In this document: positions 38,487-46,499 of the stretch, piece after piece
How positions within the stretch are numbered: position 1 is the stretch's first letter
Layout: every line of letters starts with the position of its first letter
Source of the DNA: Crossiella sp. S99.2
GTDB lineage: Bacteria > Actinomycetota > Actinomycetes > Mycobacteriales > Pseudonocardiaceae
Length of the DNA stretch: 64,000 nt
NCBI RefSeq assembly: GCF_023094165.1
Contig: NZ_JALMDK010000001.1
Location: 310,001-374,000, forward strand
Direction: 5' to 3'
The notes under the pieces: generated by a model
What the model saw: the letters and a program-made list of their open reading frames with translations, nothing else
Told to the model about the DNA's origin: nothing
The model's database searches: none
Translations under genes and position numbers: made by a program

Positions 38487-39365
38487 GTGCCACGTCCGTT
38501 CGTCGCCTACCTGCGGGTGTACGAACCACTGTCCGTGCTGGAACAGCCGTTGCGCGCCCAAGTGGAGCAGGCTCTTGGGGTCGGCGGGACGGCGCGGAAC
38601 GCAGTGGGTGACCGAGAACGCGAACTGTGGCTTCGATCACAGTTGGCCGCTCCGCCACGCCTCCTGCCTGCCGACACGGTCGGCGCGCAACCGCTGGACG
38701 TGCTGGTCCTGGACCCGGCCGAGGTTCCGCTGGCCGAGGGCACGGAGATCGGCCCCGGACCCCTGGTCTGCCCCCTGGACGTCCGGGCGCGCAGCGCGGC
38801 CGGACTGGTCGGCTTCGTCGGCACCGCCACCCTGCCGTTACTGGACGCCGCCCTGCAGCAGCCCGCAGACGTGGTGAAGGCTCGCGCGGCCGCTGCCCTG
38901 GCGGAGATGCCCGGCGGCGCCGCACACGTCATCTCGGCCACCTGGAGCGTGCCGCTGCCCTGGTTCGCCATGGTCGAACCCGAGGCCCGGCACCTAGTGC
39001 TGGCCGCCCCGGACGACCCGGACCGGATGTGCTGCTGGCGGATCGGCATGACCGACGCGCGCAGCCGGGTCTCGCACGCCTTCACCGTGGTGCACAACGC
39101 CCTCGGCGAGGAGAGCCCGGCCAAGGTGCTGCGCGACACCGGCCGCTGGCTGGCGCACTTCCACCCGCGTTCGGTGGTCGAACTCGACTACGGCGGCCTG
39201 GTCCAGCTCATCGACGACGACACCCTGCTCGCCGACACCTCCGCCCAGGACGTCCAAGCCGTGATCGCGGCCCTGGAAGCCGGCGACGCCGAGGAAGTCG
39301 CTGAGCGCTACGCCGAACTCCGCGAGTTCTGGGACGAACTCGTCAACCGGGAACAACACAACTAG
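38487..39365 (+). CDS. Conserved actinobacterial hypothetical protein
   Basis: 292 residues, soluble, family not recognised. Begins VPRPFVAYLRVYEPLSVLEQ; central SATWSVPLPWFAMVEPEARH and the acidic C-terminus are typical of an intracellular protein; no signal or membrane segment. GTG 38487 was chosen by family-like start and possible leaderless transcription (no Shine-Dalgarno). Divergent from the DUF3073 gene, separated by 197 bp in which I see no further gene. Confidence 0.7.
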   Translation: MPRPFVAYLRVYEPLSVLEQPLRAQVEQALGVGGTARNAVGDRERELWLRSQLAAPPRLLPADTVGAQPLDVLVLDPAEVPLAEGTEIGPGPLVCPLDVRARSAAGLVGFVGTATLPLLDAALQQPADVVKARAAAALAEMPGGAAHVISATWSVPLPWFAMVEPEARHLVLAAPDDPDRMCCWRIGMTDARSRVSHAFTVVHNALGEESPAKVLRDTGRWLAHFHPRSVVELDYGGLVQLIDDDTLLADTSAQDVQAVIAALEAGDAEEVAERYAELREFWDELVNREQHN

Positions 39366-39394
39366 CTGTCACATTGGCGCGCTCCGCGCGCGGG

Positions 39395-39488
39395 ATTTTT
39401 CGCTCTTGAGTCGCCTTGTCGTGCATCCGCCGCACGCGAAGCAAGCTTCGGATGCGTCGGACGCACGACAAGGCAACGCGAAAAATCG
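39395..39488. repeat. 94-nt interrupted long hairpin between convergent genes
   Basis: Starting GATTTTTCGC and ending GCGAAAAATC, this region folds on itself: GCCTTGTCGTGC (left) pairs with GCACGACAAGGC (right), then further short paired blocks lead to GAAGC/GCTTC at the tip, with small bulges. Poly-T/poly-A at the base gives it terminator polarity on both strands. It is the main content of the 211-bp gap 39366-39576, where I see no gene. Confidence 0.75.
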
Positions 39489-39576
39489 GCACCCCGCCGC
39501 CGGTGAAGAGCCCGCCGTGTCGCTGCGCGCCACGCCTGTTTCGCAACAAGTGGGGTCGTCGCCGCGTTGTGAGGAT

Positions 39577-40752
39577 CTAGCGACCCTCTCTCAGGCCCCG
39601 CAGCACCACCCAGGCCAGGCCGCCGCCCGCTGCCGCCAGTAACAGCGCCGCCGGCCAGGACACCGCCGTGGCCACCCAGCCCGCCGTGGCCGGGGTGAGT
39701 GCCGCACCCACGTAGTTCGCCGTGTTCTGCATGCCCAGTGCCACCCCGGTGCGCTCCGGCGGAGCCATCTCCCCGGCCGCGGTCAGCGCCAGCCCGTTCC
39801 AGCTGATCGCCAGCCCCACCGCGGGCAGCAACAGCGCGACCAGCACCCACACCGGCACCGTGCCCGCCAGTGGGTCCAGCACCGCGGCCAGGGTGAACAG
39901 CGCCAGGATGCCCAGGGCCACGATCCGCAGCGGACCCAGCCTGCTGCCCGCCCGGTCCGACCACACCCCGTTGCCCAGCCTGCCCGCGCCGCCCAGCACC
40001 TGGGCCACCGCGAGCAGTCCACCCGCCGCCGCCAGCGAGAGCCCGTACCGGTGCAGCAGTTCCACCAGCATCGAGGCGCCCACGAACTGCGGCACCACCA
40101 GCAATCCGCTGGCCAGGCTGATCCGCAGCATCCGGCGGTCGCGCAGCAGGCCGAGGCCGCCGAGTGAACTCGCCGGGCGGGTCCGGCCAGGGGGTTCGCG
40201 CACCCAGATCGCCACCGCCACCCCGGTCACCGCGTTCAGCGCGGCCAGCGCCAGGAACGCCGCCGGGGCCTGCCACCAGGCCGCCACCGCGGGCAGCAGC
40301 ACCGCGGCCAGGGCCGCGCCGAGCGGGGTCGCGGTCTGCCGCACGCCCATGGCCAGGCCGCGCTGGCGGTGCGCGAACCAGGTCATCACGGCCCGGCCGC
40401 TGGCCGCGTTGGTGCTTGCCCCGAATATTCCGGAGGCCAGCAGGGCCAGTCCGGCCGGCACCGGGGAGTCGACCAGCCCGGCCACCGCCAGACAGCCCGC
40501 GGTCCCGAACAGGCCGACGGTCATCACCAGCCGTTCGCCGAAGCGGTCCGCGGCCAGCCCCCAGGCGACCAGCGCGAGCACGTTGCCCAGGTTCACCGCG
40601 CCGACCAGCAGCCCCACCTCGGCCAGGTCCAGCCCGAAGTGGGCGCGCAGCTGCGGGGAGATCGAGGGCAGGCCGAGGAATCCGGCCGCGTTGACCCCCT
40701 GCGCGAGCGCGCCGACGGCCAGCACGACCCAGCGGTACCCAGAGGTGGTCAC
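39577..40752 (-). CDS. MFS transporter
   Basis: 391 residues, 12 transmembrane helices. GLAADRFGERLVM is the MFS loop 2-3 motif; FAHRQRGLAMGVRQTATPLG lies in the middle helices. The overall pattern resembles the CynX/NimT or oxalate-formate type uptake carriers, but the substrate is not identifiable. GTG 40752 with no Shine-Dalgarno. Confidence 0.82.
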   Translation of the reverse strand: MTTSGYRWVVLAVGALAQGVNAAGFLGLPSISPQLRAHFGLDLAEVGLLVGAVNLGNVLALVAWGLAADRFGERLVMTVGLFGTAGCLAVAGLVDSPVPAGLALLASGIFGASTNAASGRAVMTWFAHRQRGLAMGVRQTATPLGAALAAVLLPAVAAWWQAPAAFLALAALNAVTGVAVAIWVREPPGRTRPASSLGGLGLLRDRRMLRISLASGLLVVPQFVGASMLVELLHRYGLSLAAAGGLLAVAQVLGGAGRLGNGVWSDRAGSRLGPLRIVALGILALFTLAAVLDPLAGTVPVWVLVALLLPAVGLAISWNGLALTAAGEMAPPERTGVALGMQNTANYVGAALTPATAGWVATAVSWPAALLLAAAGGGLAWVVLRGLREGR

Positions 40753-40809
40753 GCACCGCACGCTAGATCGCCCGCCCACGATCCGGGAGGGCTTTCTCGG
40801 TGACTGAGA

Positions 40810-41760
40810 TCAGAAAACGCCGGGCAGCAGCCGGGCGGAGCCGACCGGGCGACCGCCGCCGAGGATCGGCTCCTCGGCCAGTTCGGCCAGCTCAGGGGTT
40901 CCCGCGCCGAGGAAGCGGAGCGCGCCCGCCATCACCGGCAGCCGGGCCCGCTGATGCCCGTCGTCGATCTTGATCGCGATCGCGGTGCCGTCCGGCAGCG
41001 CCGCCCCGTACACACCCTCCGCGCCGGCCTTGGACAGCAGCCCCGGCACCGCGTTCATCAGCCGGGTGTCCTCGCGGCCGGTGCCGGCCACCATGAACGG
41101 GTTGGCCCGCATGGCATCGGCGATCCGCCGCTCGTGGCTGCCTTCGGCGCCCTGCACCAGCTTGCCGAAGGCCCTGGCCAGCCCCACCAGGGACAGCCCG
41201 AACATCGGCGCGCCGCAGCCGTCCACCGTGGTCACCGTGATCGGCTCCTCGCCCAGGTCGGCCATGGTGTCCCTGATGGTGACCTGCAGCGGGTGCGAGG
41301 GATCGGTGTAGTTCGCGGTGTTCCAGCCGCGCTGCACGCAGGTGGTCAGCATGGCCGCGTGCTTGCCGGAGCAGTTCATGGTCACCGGCTCGGCCTTGCC
41401 GCCCGCGGCCAGGATCGCGTCCGCGGTGGCCTCGTGCACCGGCAGGTCCGGCGGGCAGCGCAGATCGGCCTCGGACAGCCCGTGCTTGGCCAGGATGGCG
41501 CGCACCCTGGCCACCTGCTCCGGCTCGCCGTTGTGCGAACCGCAGCCCAGCGCCAGATCGACGTCATCTGGCAGGTCCAGGCCGCAGCGCAGCATGCCCA
41601 GGATCTGGAACGGCTTGTTCGAGGAGCGGGGCAGCACGATCTGCCGTCCGTTGCCGCGCACGTGCCGGAGCACGCCGTCGGGCCGGACGATGACCACCGA
41701 ACCGCGGTGCACTCCTTCCCGGAAGCCGGAACGGACCACCTCGACCAGTTCGGTGCTCAG
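40810..41760 (-). CDS. L-asparaginase II-family amidohydrolase (probable CTG start)
   Basis: About 316 residues of the Rhizobium-type asparaginase family (PF06089): SNKPFQILGMLRCGL, CGSHNGEPEQV, MNCSGKHAAMLTTC and TVDGCGAPMFGLSL; the SxxK and Cys residues in these blocks form the active site. The conserved N-terminus (S)TELVEVVRSGFREG is encoded upstream of GTG 41739; the only start that includes it is CTG 41760, with GGAGGAG 6-12 nt upstream. It begins 2 nt after the RsiG stop and is probably co-translated. Confidence 0.85.
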   Translation of the reverse strand: MSTELVEVVRSGFREGVHRGSVVIVRPDGVLRHVRGNGRQIVLPRSSNKPFQILGMLRCGLDLPDDVDLALGCGSHNGEPEQVARVRAILAKHGLSEADLRCPPDLPVHEATADAILAAGGKAEPVTMNCSGKHAAMLTTCVQRGWNTANYTDPSHPLQVTIRDTMADLGEEPITVTTVDGCGAPMFGLSLVGLARAFGKLVQGAEGSHERRIADAMRANPFMVAGTGREDTRLMNAVPGLLSKAGAEGVYGAALPDGTAIAIKIDDGHQRARLPVMAGALRFLGAGTPELAELAEEPILGGGRPVGSARLLPGVF

Positions 41761-41762
41761 GG

Positions 41763-42347
41763 CTACTCCTCCTCGCGTGGCTCCACGACCGGCTGCCGGG
41801 TGCGTTGCGCGTTCAGCAGCTCGTCCACCGAGGCGCCGCCGTCCCGGTAGCGCCGCGCGATCTCCTCGTTCAACCGGTCCACGACCAGCTGAACCTCGCG
41901 CCGGTGCCTGGACACGGCTTCTTCCTCGGCTCTATAGGCTCGCAGGGTCTCCAGCAGCTTGTCATCGGAGAGCGATGTGACATCCGACAAGTCCACGTCG
42001 GAGACCAGCGCCTCCACATGCCGCCGGTGCGCCTCAGCCCTGGAGGGCTCCTGGGTCTGGTAGCGGCCGAGCCCGGTCGCCGGGCCCACCGCGTTCTTGG
42101 CCAGGATCGCCACCAGCTGCTCCACCACCGAGGTCGACCCGCCGTCCCGCCGCCGCTGCTGTTCGGCCTGCACGATGTCTATCCGGCCGTGCAGCAGCCT
42201 GCGCACGTAGGACAGGTCGGTCTCCTCCTGCGCGGCCTCGTCCCGCAGCGCGCGCACCTCGTTCAGCGCTCGCTGCTCACAGTCCTGGGCGTAGTCCGGG
42301 GCGAGCACCCGGTCGATGCGCCGGCGCCCACCTGGACGGACCTCCAT
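41763..42347 (-). CDS. rsiG: RsiG-type c-di-GMP-binding anti-sigma factor
   Basis: 194 residues, mostly helical. In Streptomyces, RsiG with c-di-GMP holds the sporulation sigma factor WhiG inactive through helices with the signature E(X)3S(X)2R(X)3Q(X)3D. Here the second helix matches it exactly (EEAVSRHRREVQLVVD, from the second E) and the first matches with one change, Q to H (ETDLSYVRRLLHGRID). HTH, TM and signal are absent. ATG 42347 has GGATGG upstream; an in-frame TTG at 42389 is less likely. A WhiG-like sigma factor is not in the window. Confidence 0.85.
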   Translation of the reverse strand: MEVRPGGRRRIDRVLAPDYAQDCEQRALNEVRALRDEAAQEETDLSYVRRLLHGRIDIVQAEQQRRRDGGSTSVVEQLVAILAKNAVGPATGLGRYQTQEPSRAEAHRRHVEALVSDVDLSDVTSLSDDKLLETLRAYRAEEEAVSRHRREVQLVVDRLNEEIARRYRDGGASVDELLNAQRTRQPVVEPREEE

Positions 42348-42411
42348 CACGTGACCATCCTGCGGGACGTTTCGGTCAGCCGCCAACAATCGTTTCGCCT
42401 CTCCCGGTTAT

Positions 42412-43257
42412 TCACCCAGCCTGACGCACCCCGAGCAGCTTTCGGGCCTGCTCCGGCGTCAGCGGGGGACGTTGGGCAATCCTGGACACGGCCGCGGCCC
42501 GCGCGACGAGCTGGGCGTTGTCCCGGACCCGCTCGCCCTTGGCATAGGAGAGCGTGTCCTCCATCCCGACCCGCAGATGACCGCCCGCGGACAAAGAGGC
42601 GAGCAGCACGGGCAACGTGCTCCTCCCGACCCCGGTGGCGGAGAAGGTAGCGCCCTCCGGCAGCAGCCGCAGCGCCGCGGTCAGCGTGGTGATGTCGCCC
42701 GGCATCCCGCCGGGCACGCCCATGACCAGGTCGACGTGCACGTGCCCGCCCGCAGGCAGGCCGTGCTGGTCCAGCAGCCGCTGCAGCGAGGAGAGCTGAC
42801 CGAGGTCGAAGATCTCGTACTCGGGCACGATCTGGCGTTCCTGCATCCGCTTGTGCAGCTCGACGATGAACTCCCAGCGGTTCATGAACACCGCCTCGCC
42901 GAAGTTGACCGTGCCCATGGTGCAGGAGGCCGAGTCGGGCAGCGCGTCCAGCACCGCCAGCCGGTCCTCCTCCGCGTCGGTCACCGCGCCGCCGGTGGAG
43001 AGCTGCACGACCAGGTCGGTCTCCGAGCGGAGCGCGTCCACGGTCTCCTTGAGCCTGCCGAGGTCGAGCGTGGGCTCGGCGTCATCGTCCCTGATGTGCA
43101 CGTGGATGAGCCCTGCCCCGACCCGCTGGCAGTCCGCGGCCGTCCTGACCAGCTCGTCCAGGGTGACCGGAAGGTTGGGGACCTCGGCCTTCTCGTGCTC
43201 GGCCCCGGTGGGGGCGACCGTGAGCAGAGTGCCGGTGGTGGGCGACGGCGCTGTCAT
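42412..43257 (-). CDS. BKACE (DUF849) beta-keto acid cleavage enzyme
   Basis: 281-residue TIM barrel of the beta-keto acid cleavage family, which condenses a beta-keto acid with acetyl-CoA to give acetoacetate and a new CoA ester; Kce of lysine fermentation is the type member. GAGLIHVHIRDDD provides the His-x-His zinc ligands, and GHLRVGMEDTLSY is the other conserved block. Substrate undetermined. Independent of its neighbours by spacing (49 nt from ygfZ). Confidence 0.85.
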   Translation of the reverse strand: MTAPSPTTGTLLTVAPTGAEHEKAEVPNLPVTLDELVRTAADCQRVGAGLIHVHIRDDDAEPTLDLGRLKETVDALRSETDLVVQLSTGGAVTDAEEDRLAVLDALPDSASCTMGTVNFGEAVFMNRWEFIVELHKRMQERQIVPEYEIFDLGQLSSLQRLLDQHGLPAGGHVHVDLVMGVPGGMPGDITTLTAALRLLPEGATFSATGVGRSTLPVLLASLSAGGHLRVGMEDTLSYAKGERVRDNAQLVARAAAVSRIAQRPPLTPEQARKLLGVRQAG

Positions 43258-43306
43258 GGCCCGGATCCTGCCAGGCAGGACCCGGCCAAGTCAGCACCCG
43301 GCAGTC

Positions 43307-44404
43307 TCAGCCCCGTAGCCGGCGCAGCGCGGCCTTGCCCGGCGGCTCGCCGGTCGGCGCGGGCACCGAATCGGGGTCCACCGTGGCCGCGACCACCCGA
43401 TCCTCAGCTCCGGCGAGCAGCTGGGCGTCCACCGGCACGGACTGCTTGAGCAGCGCCAGCCCGATCGGCCCCAGCTCGTGGTGCATCACCACGCTGCCCA
43501 GCCTGCCGACCACCCGGCCGTCCAGCTGCACCGGATCGCCGGTCTCGGGCACCGCGTCCGCGGACCCGTCCAGGTGCAGCAGCACCATCCGGCGTGGCGG
43601 GCGGCCCAGGTTGTGCACCCGGGCCACGGTCTCCTGACCGCGGTAGCAGCCCTTGTCCAGGTGCACCGCCACCCCGATCCAGTTGACCTCCTGCGGGATG
43701 GTCCGGTTGTCGGTGTCCTGGCCCAGCCGCGGCCGCAGCGCCTCCACCCGCAGGGCCTCATAGGCCAGGGTGCCGGTGGGGCGGGCGCCCGCGTCGGCCA
43801 GCCGCTGGAACCAGGTGATCAGCTCGGCGTGCGGGACCAGCAGGTCCACCACGTCCAGGGTGGGCCAGGGCATCCGGCGGACGAACCCGCCGCCGGGCAG
43901 TTCGGACAGGCCGTAGGCGACGTCCGGGACCTCGGCGCCGGCCTTGGCCAGCACCTCGGCCGTGTCCGGGCCGAGCACGGTGAGCAGCGCGAACTCCGCG
44001 CTGACGTCCTTCGGCTCGACCTTGCTCCAGAAGACCATCTTGGTCAGGTAGGACAGCAGCGCGGGCGCGGTCTCCGCCTCGGTGTCCAGGTAGATCGTCT
44101 CGCCGTGGTGGGCGACCAGCATGTGGTGCTCCACCCGGCCCTGCGCGTCCAGCACCAGCGCCTCGCCGCCGGTGCCGGGGGCCAGCTGGTGGAAGTGCTG
44201 GGAGGTCAGCGAGTGCAGCCAGTCCAGCCGGTCCGCACCGGGCACCGCGATGATCACCCGGTGCGAGCGGTCCACCACGGCCGCGCGCCGGGCCGCGGTG
44301 CGGGCCTCGGCAGGCGGGTCACCGAAGTGCCAGGGCACGCCCAGGTCCGGTGAACCCTCCGGCGCGGGGATCGCGCCCGGCCTGCCCAGCAACGGTGAAC
44401 TCAC
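43307..44404 (-). CDS. ygfZ: YgfZ/GcvT-domain folate-binding Fe-S repair protein
   Basis: 365 residues. The signature HLDKGCYRGQETVARV contains the conserved Cys of KGCYxGQE. YgfZ proteins bind folate and help maintain Fe-S enzymes. GTG 44404 overlaps the Fur gene stop (GTGA); the frame upstream of it is unrelated sequence inside fur. Matches the position of the same gene in mycobacterial synteny. Confidence 0.9.
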   Translation of the reverse strand: MSSPLLGRPGAIPAPEGSPDLGVPWHFGDPPAEARTAARRAAVVDRSHRVIIAVPGADRLDWLHSLTSQHFHQLAPGTGGEALVLDAQGRVEHHMLVAHHGETIYLDTEAETAPALLSYLTKMVFWSKVEPKDVSAEFALLTVLGPDTAEVLAKAGAEVPDVAYGLSELPGGGFVRRMPWPTLDVVDLLVPHAELITWFQRLADAGARPTGTLAYEALRVEALRPRLGQDTDNRTIPQEVNWIGVAVHLDKGCYRGQETVARVHNLGRPPRRMVLLHLDGSADAVPETGDPVQLDGRVVGRLGSVVMHHELGPIGLALLKQSVPVDAQLLAGAEDRVVAATVDPDSVPAPTGEPPGKAALRRLRG

Positions 44405-44841
44405 GATGTCTCCCTCGACTCTTTCGCACCACACTGCCCGCACACCCCGGAAAGTGCGAGGTGGCTCGGGTCCAGGCGGAAGTTCTTGGCCGCCCGCAAC
44501 GCCTCGCCCAGGTCCGCCAGCGCCTCGCAGGGGACCTCGTCCACCTGGCCGCAACGGTGGCACACCAGGTGGACGTGCTCGTGCTCGTCCAGGGAGTAGA
44601 CCGGCGCGCCGTGGCCGAGGTGGGTGTGCCGGACCACGCCGAGCCGCTCCAGCAGTTCCAACGTCCGGTAGACCGTGGTTATGTTCACCGTGGGTGTGAT
44701 CCGCCGCACATGCGCGCAGATCTGCTCGGGGGTGGCGTGCGCCAGCGCGATGATCGCGTCCAGCACCAGCTGGCGTTGCGGGGTCATCCGCAGCCCACGT
44801 TCGTGCAAGGTCCGGCGAAGCTGCTCCGGCGCGGTGTCCAC
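44401..44841 (-). CDS. Fur-family metalloregulator (Zur/FurB-like)
   Basis: 146 residues: winged helix (LRMTPQRQLVLDAI ... NITTVYRTLELLERLG) and a dimerisation domain with HEHVHLVCHRCGQV and a second CxxC near the C-terminus (GVCGQCGAKE), the structural zinc site. Metal (Zn or Fe) not certain; Zur is favoured by the CxxC pair. GTG 44841 is 7 nt after TAGGAT (44849-44854, minus strand), a leaderless promoter. Divergent from the pabC-like gene. Confidence 0.85.
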   Translation of the reverse strand: MDTAPEQLRRTLHERGLRMTPQRQLVLDAIIALAHATPEQICAHVRRITPTVNITTVYRTLELLERLGVVRHTHLGHGAPVYSLDEHEHVHLVCHRCGQVDEVPCEALADLGEALRAAKNFRLDPSHLALSGVCGQCGAKESRETS

Positions 44842-44885
44842 ACCCGTGATCCTAGGCGTTCCTCGCAGGTCTACGCTTGGACAAC
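44842..44885. promoter_or_regulatory. Back-to-back leaderless promoters of fur-like and pabC-like genes
   Basis: The 44-bp divergent gap carries a minus-strand -10 TAGGAT (7 nt from the fur GTG) and a plus-strand -10 TACGCT at 44872-44877 (8 nt from the pabC ATG). Neither gene has a Shine-Dalgarno. The two polymerase footprints would overlap, so expression of the two genes probably competes. Confidence 0.6.
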
Positions 44886-45737
44886 ATGCGCGTGCTGGCC
44901 TTGCTGGACGGAACAATCCTCGACCCGGAAGCCCCGCTGCTGCGTGCCGATGATCTAGGCGTGCTCCGCGGTGACGGTGTCTTCGAGACCGTGCTCGTGG
45001 TGGACGGCAAACCCCGCGAACTGGGGCCGCACCTGGATCGGCTGGCGCGGTCGGCGCACATGCTGGACCTGCCCGAGCCGGATTCGGCCGAGTGGGAGCA
45101 CTGCGCCAAGGCCGTCATCGACGTCTGGGACTGGGCGGCCAGCCCGGAGATGGCGCTCAAGCTGGTCTACAGCCGCGGCCCCGAGTTCGGCGAGGGCCAG
45201 ACCGCCTACGCGATGGGCCTGCAGATCGGCGCCGGTGTGGTGCGCCGCCGCCAGGACGGCGTGTCCGCGCTGACCCTGGCCCGCGGGTTCGAACCGGCCG
45301 AGGCCGAGCGCTCGCCGTGGCTGCTGCTGGGCGCGAAGTCGCTGTCCTACGCGGTGAACATGGCCGCCATCCGCTACGCCGAGGCCAACGGGGTGGACGA
45401 GGTGATCTTCACCGCGGCCGACGGCAGCGTGCTGGAGGGCCCGACCGCGAACGTGGTGGTGGCCAACGGCCGCACCCTGCGCACCACCCCGCCGGTGATC
45501 GGCATCCTGCCCGGCACCACCCAGGCCGCGCTGTTCCGCGCCGCGGAGAAGGTCGGCTGGGAGACCAGGATCGAGCCGATCCAGGCCGAGGAGCTGACCA
45601 GCGCGGACGGCCTCTGGTTCCTTTCCAGCGTGCGCCGGGTCACCCAGATCCGGACGCTGAACGGGCAGCCGGTGGCGGCCAGCGCGGACCTGCACGCCGA
45701 ACTCAGCGAGCTGTACGAATCCAACTACCGGGACTGA
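44886..45737 (+). CDS. pabC: Aminodeoxychorismate lyase-like class IV aminotransferase
   Basis: 283-residue PLP enzyme. GDGVFETVLVVDG near the start, PLP lysine in LLLGAKSLSYAVNMAA and EGPTANVV are family landmarks. PabC makes 4-aminobenzoate for folate; a branched-chain or D-amino acid aminotransferase is the alternative. ATG 44886 rather than the TTG at 44877, which overlaps the -10 box. Its 3' end overlaps the convergent pxpB gene by 13 bp. Confidence 0.8.
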   Translation: MRVLALLDGTILDPEAPLLRADDLGVLRGDGVFETVLVVDGKPRELGPHLDRLARSAHMLDLPEPDSAEWEHCAKAVIDVWDWAASPEMALKLVYSRGPEFGEGQTAYAMGLQIGAGVVRRRQDGVSALTLARGFEPAEAERSPWLLLGAKSLSYAVNMAAIRYAEANGVDEVIFTAADGSVLEGPTANVVVANGRTLRTTPPVIGILPGTTQAALFRAAEKVGWETRIEPIQAEELTSADGLWFLSSVRRVTQIRTLNGQPVAASADLHAELSELYESNYRD

Positions 45738-46333
45738 GCCTGGAAGCGCACCCGGTCACCGGGTGCGAGCAGTGCGGGCGGGTCGCGGTCGACGTCGAAC
45801 AGCGTCGCCGCGGTCCGCCCGATCAGCCGCCACCCGCCGGGCGAGGCACGTGGATAGGCTCCGGTGTACTCCCCTGCCAGGCCGACCGACCCGGCGGGCA
45901 CCCGCTCCCGCGGTGAGTCCAGCCGGGGCTGGCGCAGTGCTTCGGGCAGTCCGGTGAGGTAGCCGAACCCGGGCGCGAACCCGCAGAAGGCCACCGTGTA
46001 CGTCGCGCCGGTGTGCAGCTCGATCACCTCGGCGGCGCTCAGCCCCGCGGTGCGGGCCACCAGGTCCAGGTCGGGGCCGTCGTAGACCACCGGCAGCAGG
46101 ACATCGCGGCCCAGCACCGGCGGTTCGCGCTCACCCAGTGACTCCAGCACGGCCCGGACGCTGTCCAGCCCGGAGCCCGGCCGCACCTCGACCAGCACGG
46201 TCCGCGCGGCGGGCACCAGGTCGACGACCTCCGGCAGCCCGGCGGCCCGCAGTGTGGCGTGCACCGCCTGCACCGCGGCCGCCGAGTCCAGCTCGACCAG
46301 CAGGGCGTGCGCCCCGCAGGGCAGCAGCCGCAC
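45725..46333 (-). CDS. pxpB: 5-Oxoprolinase subunit PxpB (KipI-like), without PxpA or PxpC
   Basis: 202 residues. PYDGPDLD-like LPVVYDGPDL and the FCGFAPGFGYLTGLPEAL block are typical of PxpB, one of three subunits that hydrolyse 5-oxoproline with ATP. Neither pxpA nor pxpC adjoins it. The gene starts at GTG 46333, whose G lies in the terminal CTAG of the 167-bp element, so everything upstream of the start codon, including the promoter, is element sequence. The upstream partners may have been displaced by the insertion. Confidence 0.85.
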   Translation of the reverse strand: MRLLPCGAHALLVELDSAAAVQAVHATLRAAGLPEVVDLVPAARTVLVEVRPGSGLDSVRAVLESLGEREPPVLGRDVLLPVVYDGPDLDLVARTAGLSAAEVIELHTGATYTVAFCGFAPGFGYLTGLPEALRQPRLDSPRERVPAGSVGLAGEYTGAYPRASPGGWRLIGRTAATLFDVDRDPPALLAPGDRVRFQAQSR

Positions 46334-46499
46334 TAGGTCGTGTCCCGTGGATCCAGTGCGTGAGCGCCGGAGTCCAGGTCGTTCCTGGCGGTGCCGCAGG
46401 GGCGACCTCGTACCGGGTTGTACGTGGTTGTCCCGGCGGTGCCGCCAGGGGCGGGCTGGGCCCGGCGATCGTGTGCGGGATCCACGGGACGCGGCCTAG
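46333..46499. mobile_element. 167-bp terminal-inverted-repeat element, copy 1 (MITE-like)
   Basis: Begins and ends with CTAG. The 22-nt ends (46333-46354 and 46478-46499) are inverted repeats with 20 matches; CCCGTGGATCC is the identical core. The interior folds further (CCTGGCGG with CCGCCAGG). The reverse strand of 49965-50130 aligns along its whole length (about two thirds identical by hand, one 1-nt gap). It carries no coding frame. It sits exactly between the pxpB start and the nitrobindin stop and supplies the latter's UAG. A CTAG/YTAR target would suit an IS5-type transposase, but no transposase is present. Confidence 0.8.

Noticed and set aside
42348..42389. TTG 42389 start for rsiG
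   Set aside because: Adds 14 residues with no ribosome-binding site; ATG 42347 with GGATGG fits better, though the former is not excluded.
46333..46499. tRNA or small structured RNA gene
   Set aside because: No cloverleaf; ends are DNA-transposon-like inverted repeats and a second, reversed copy exists 3.5 kb away.
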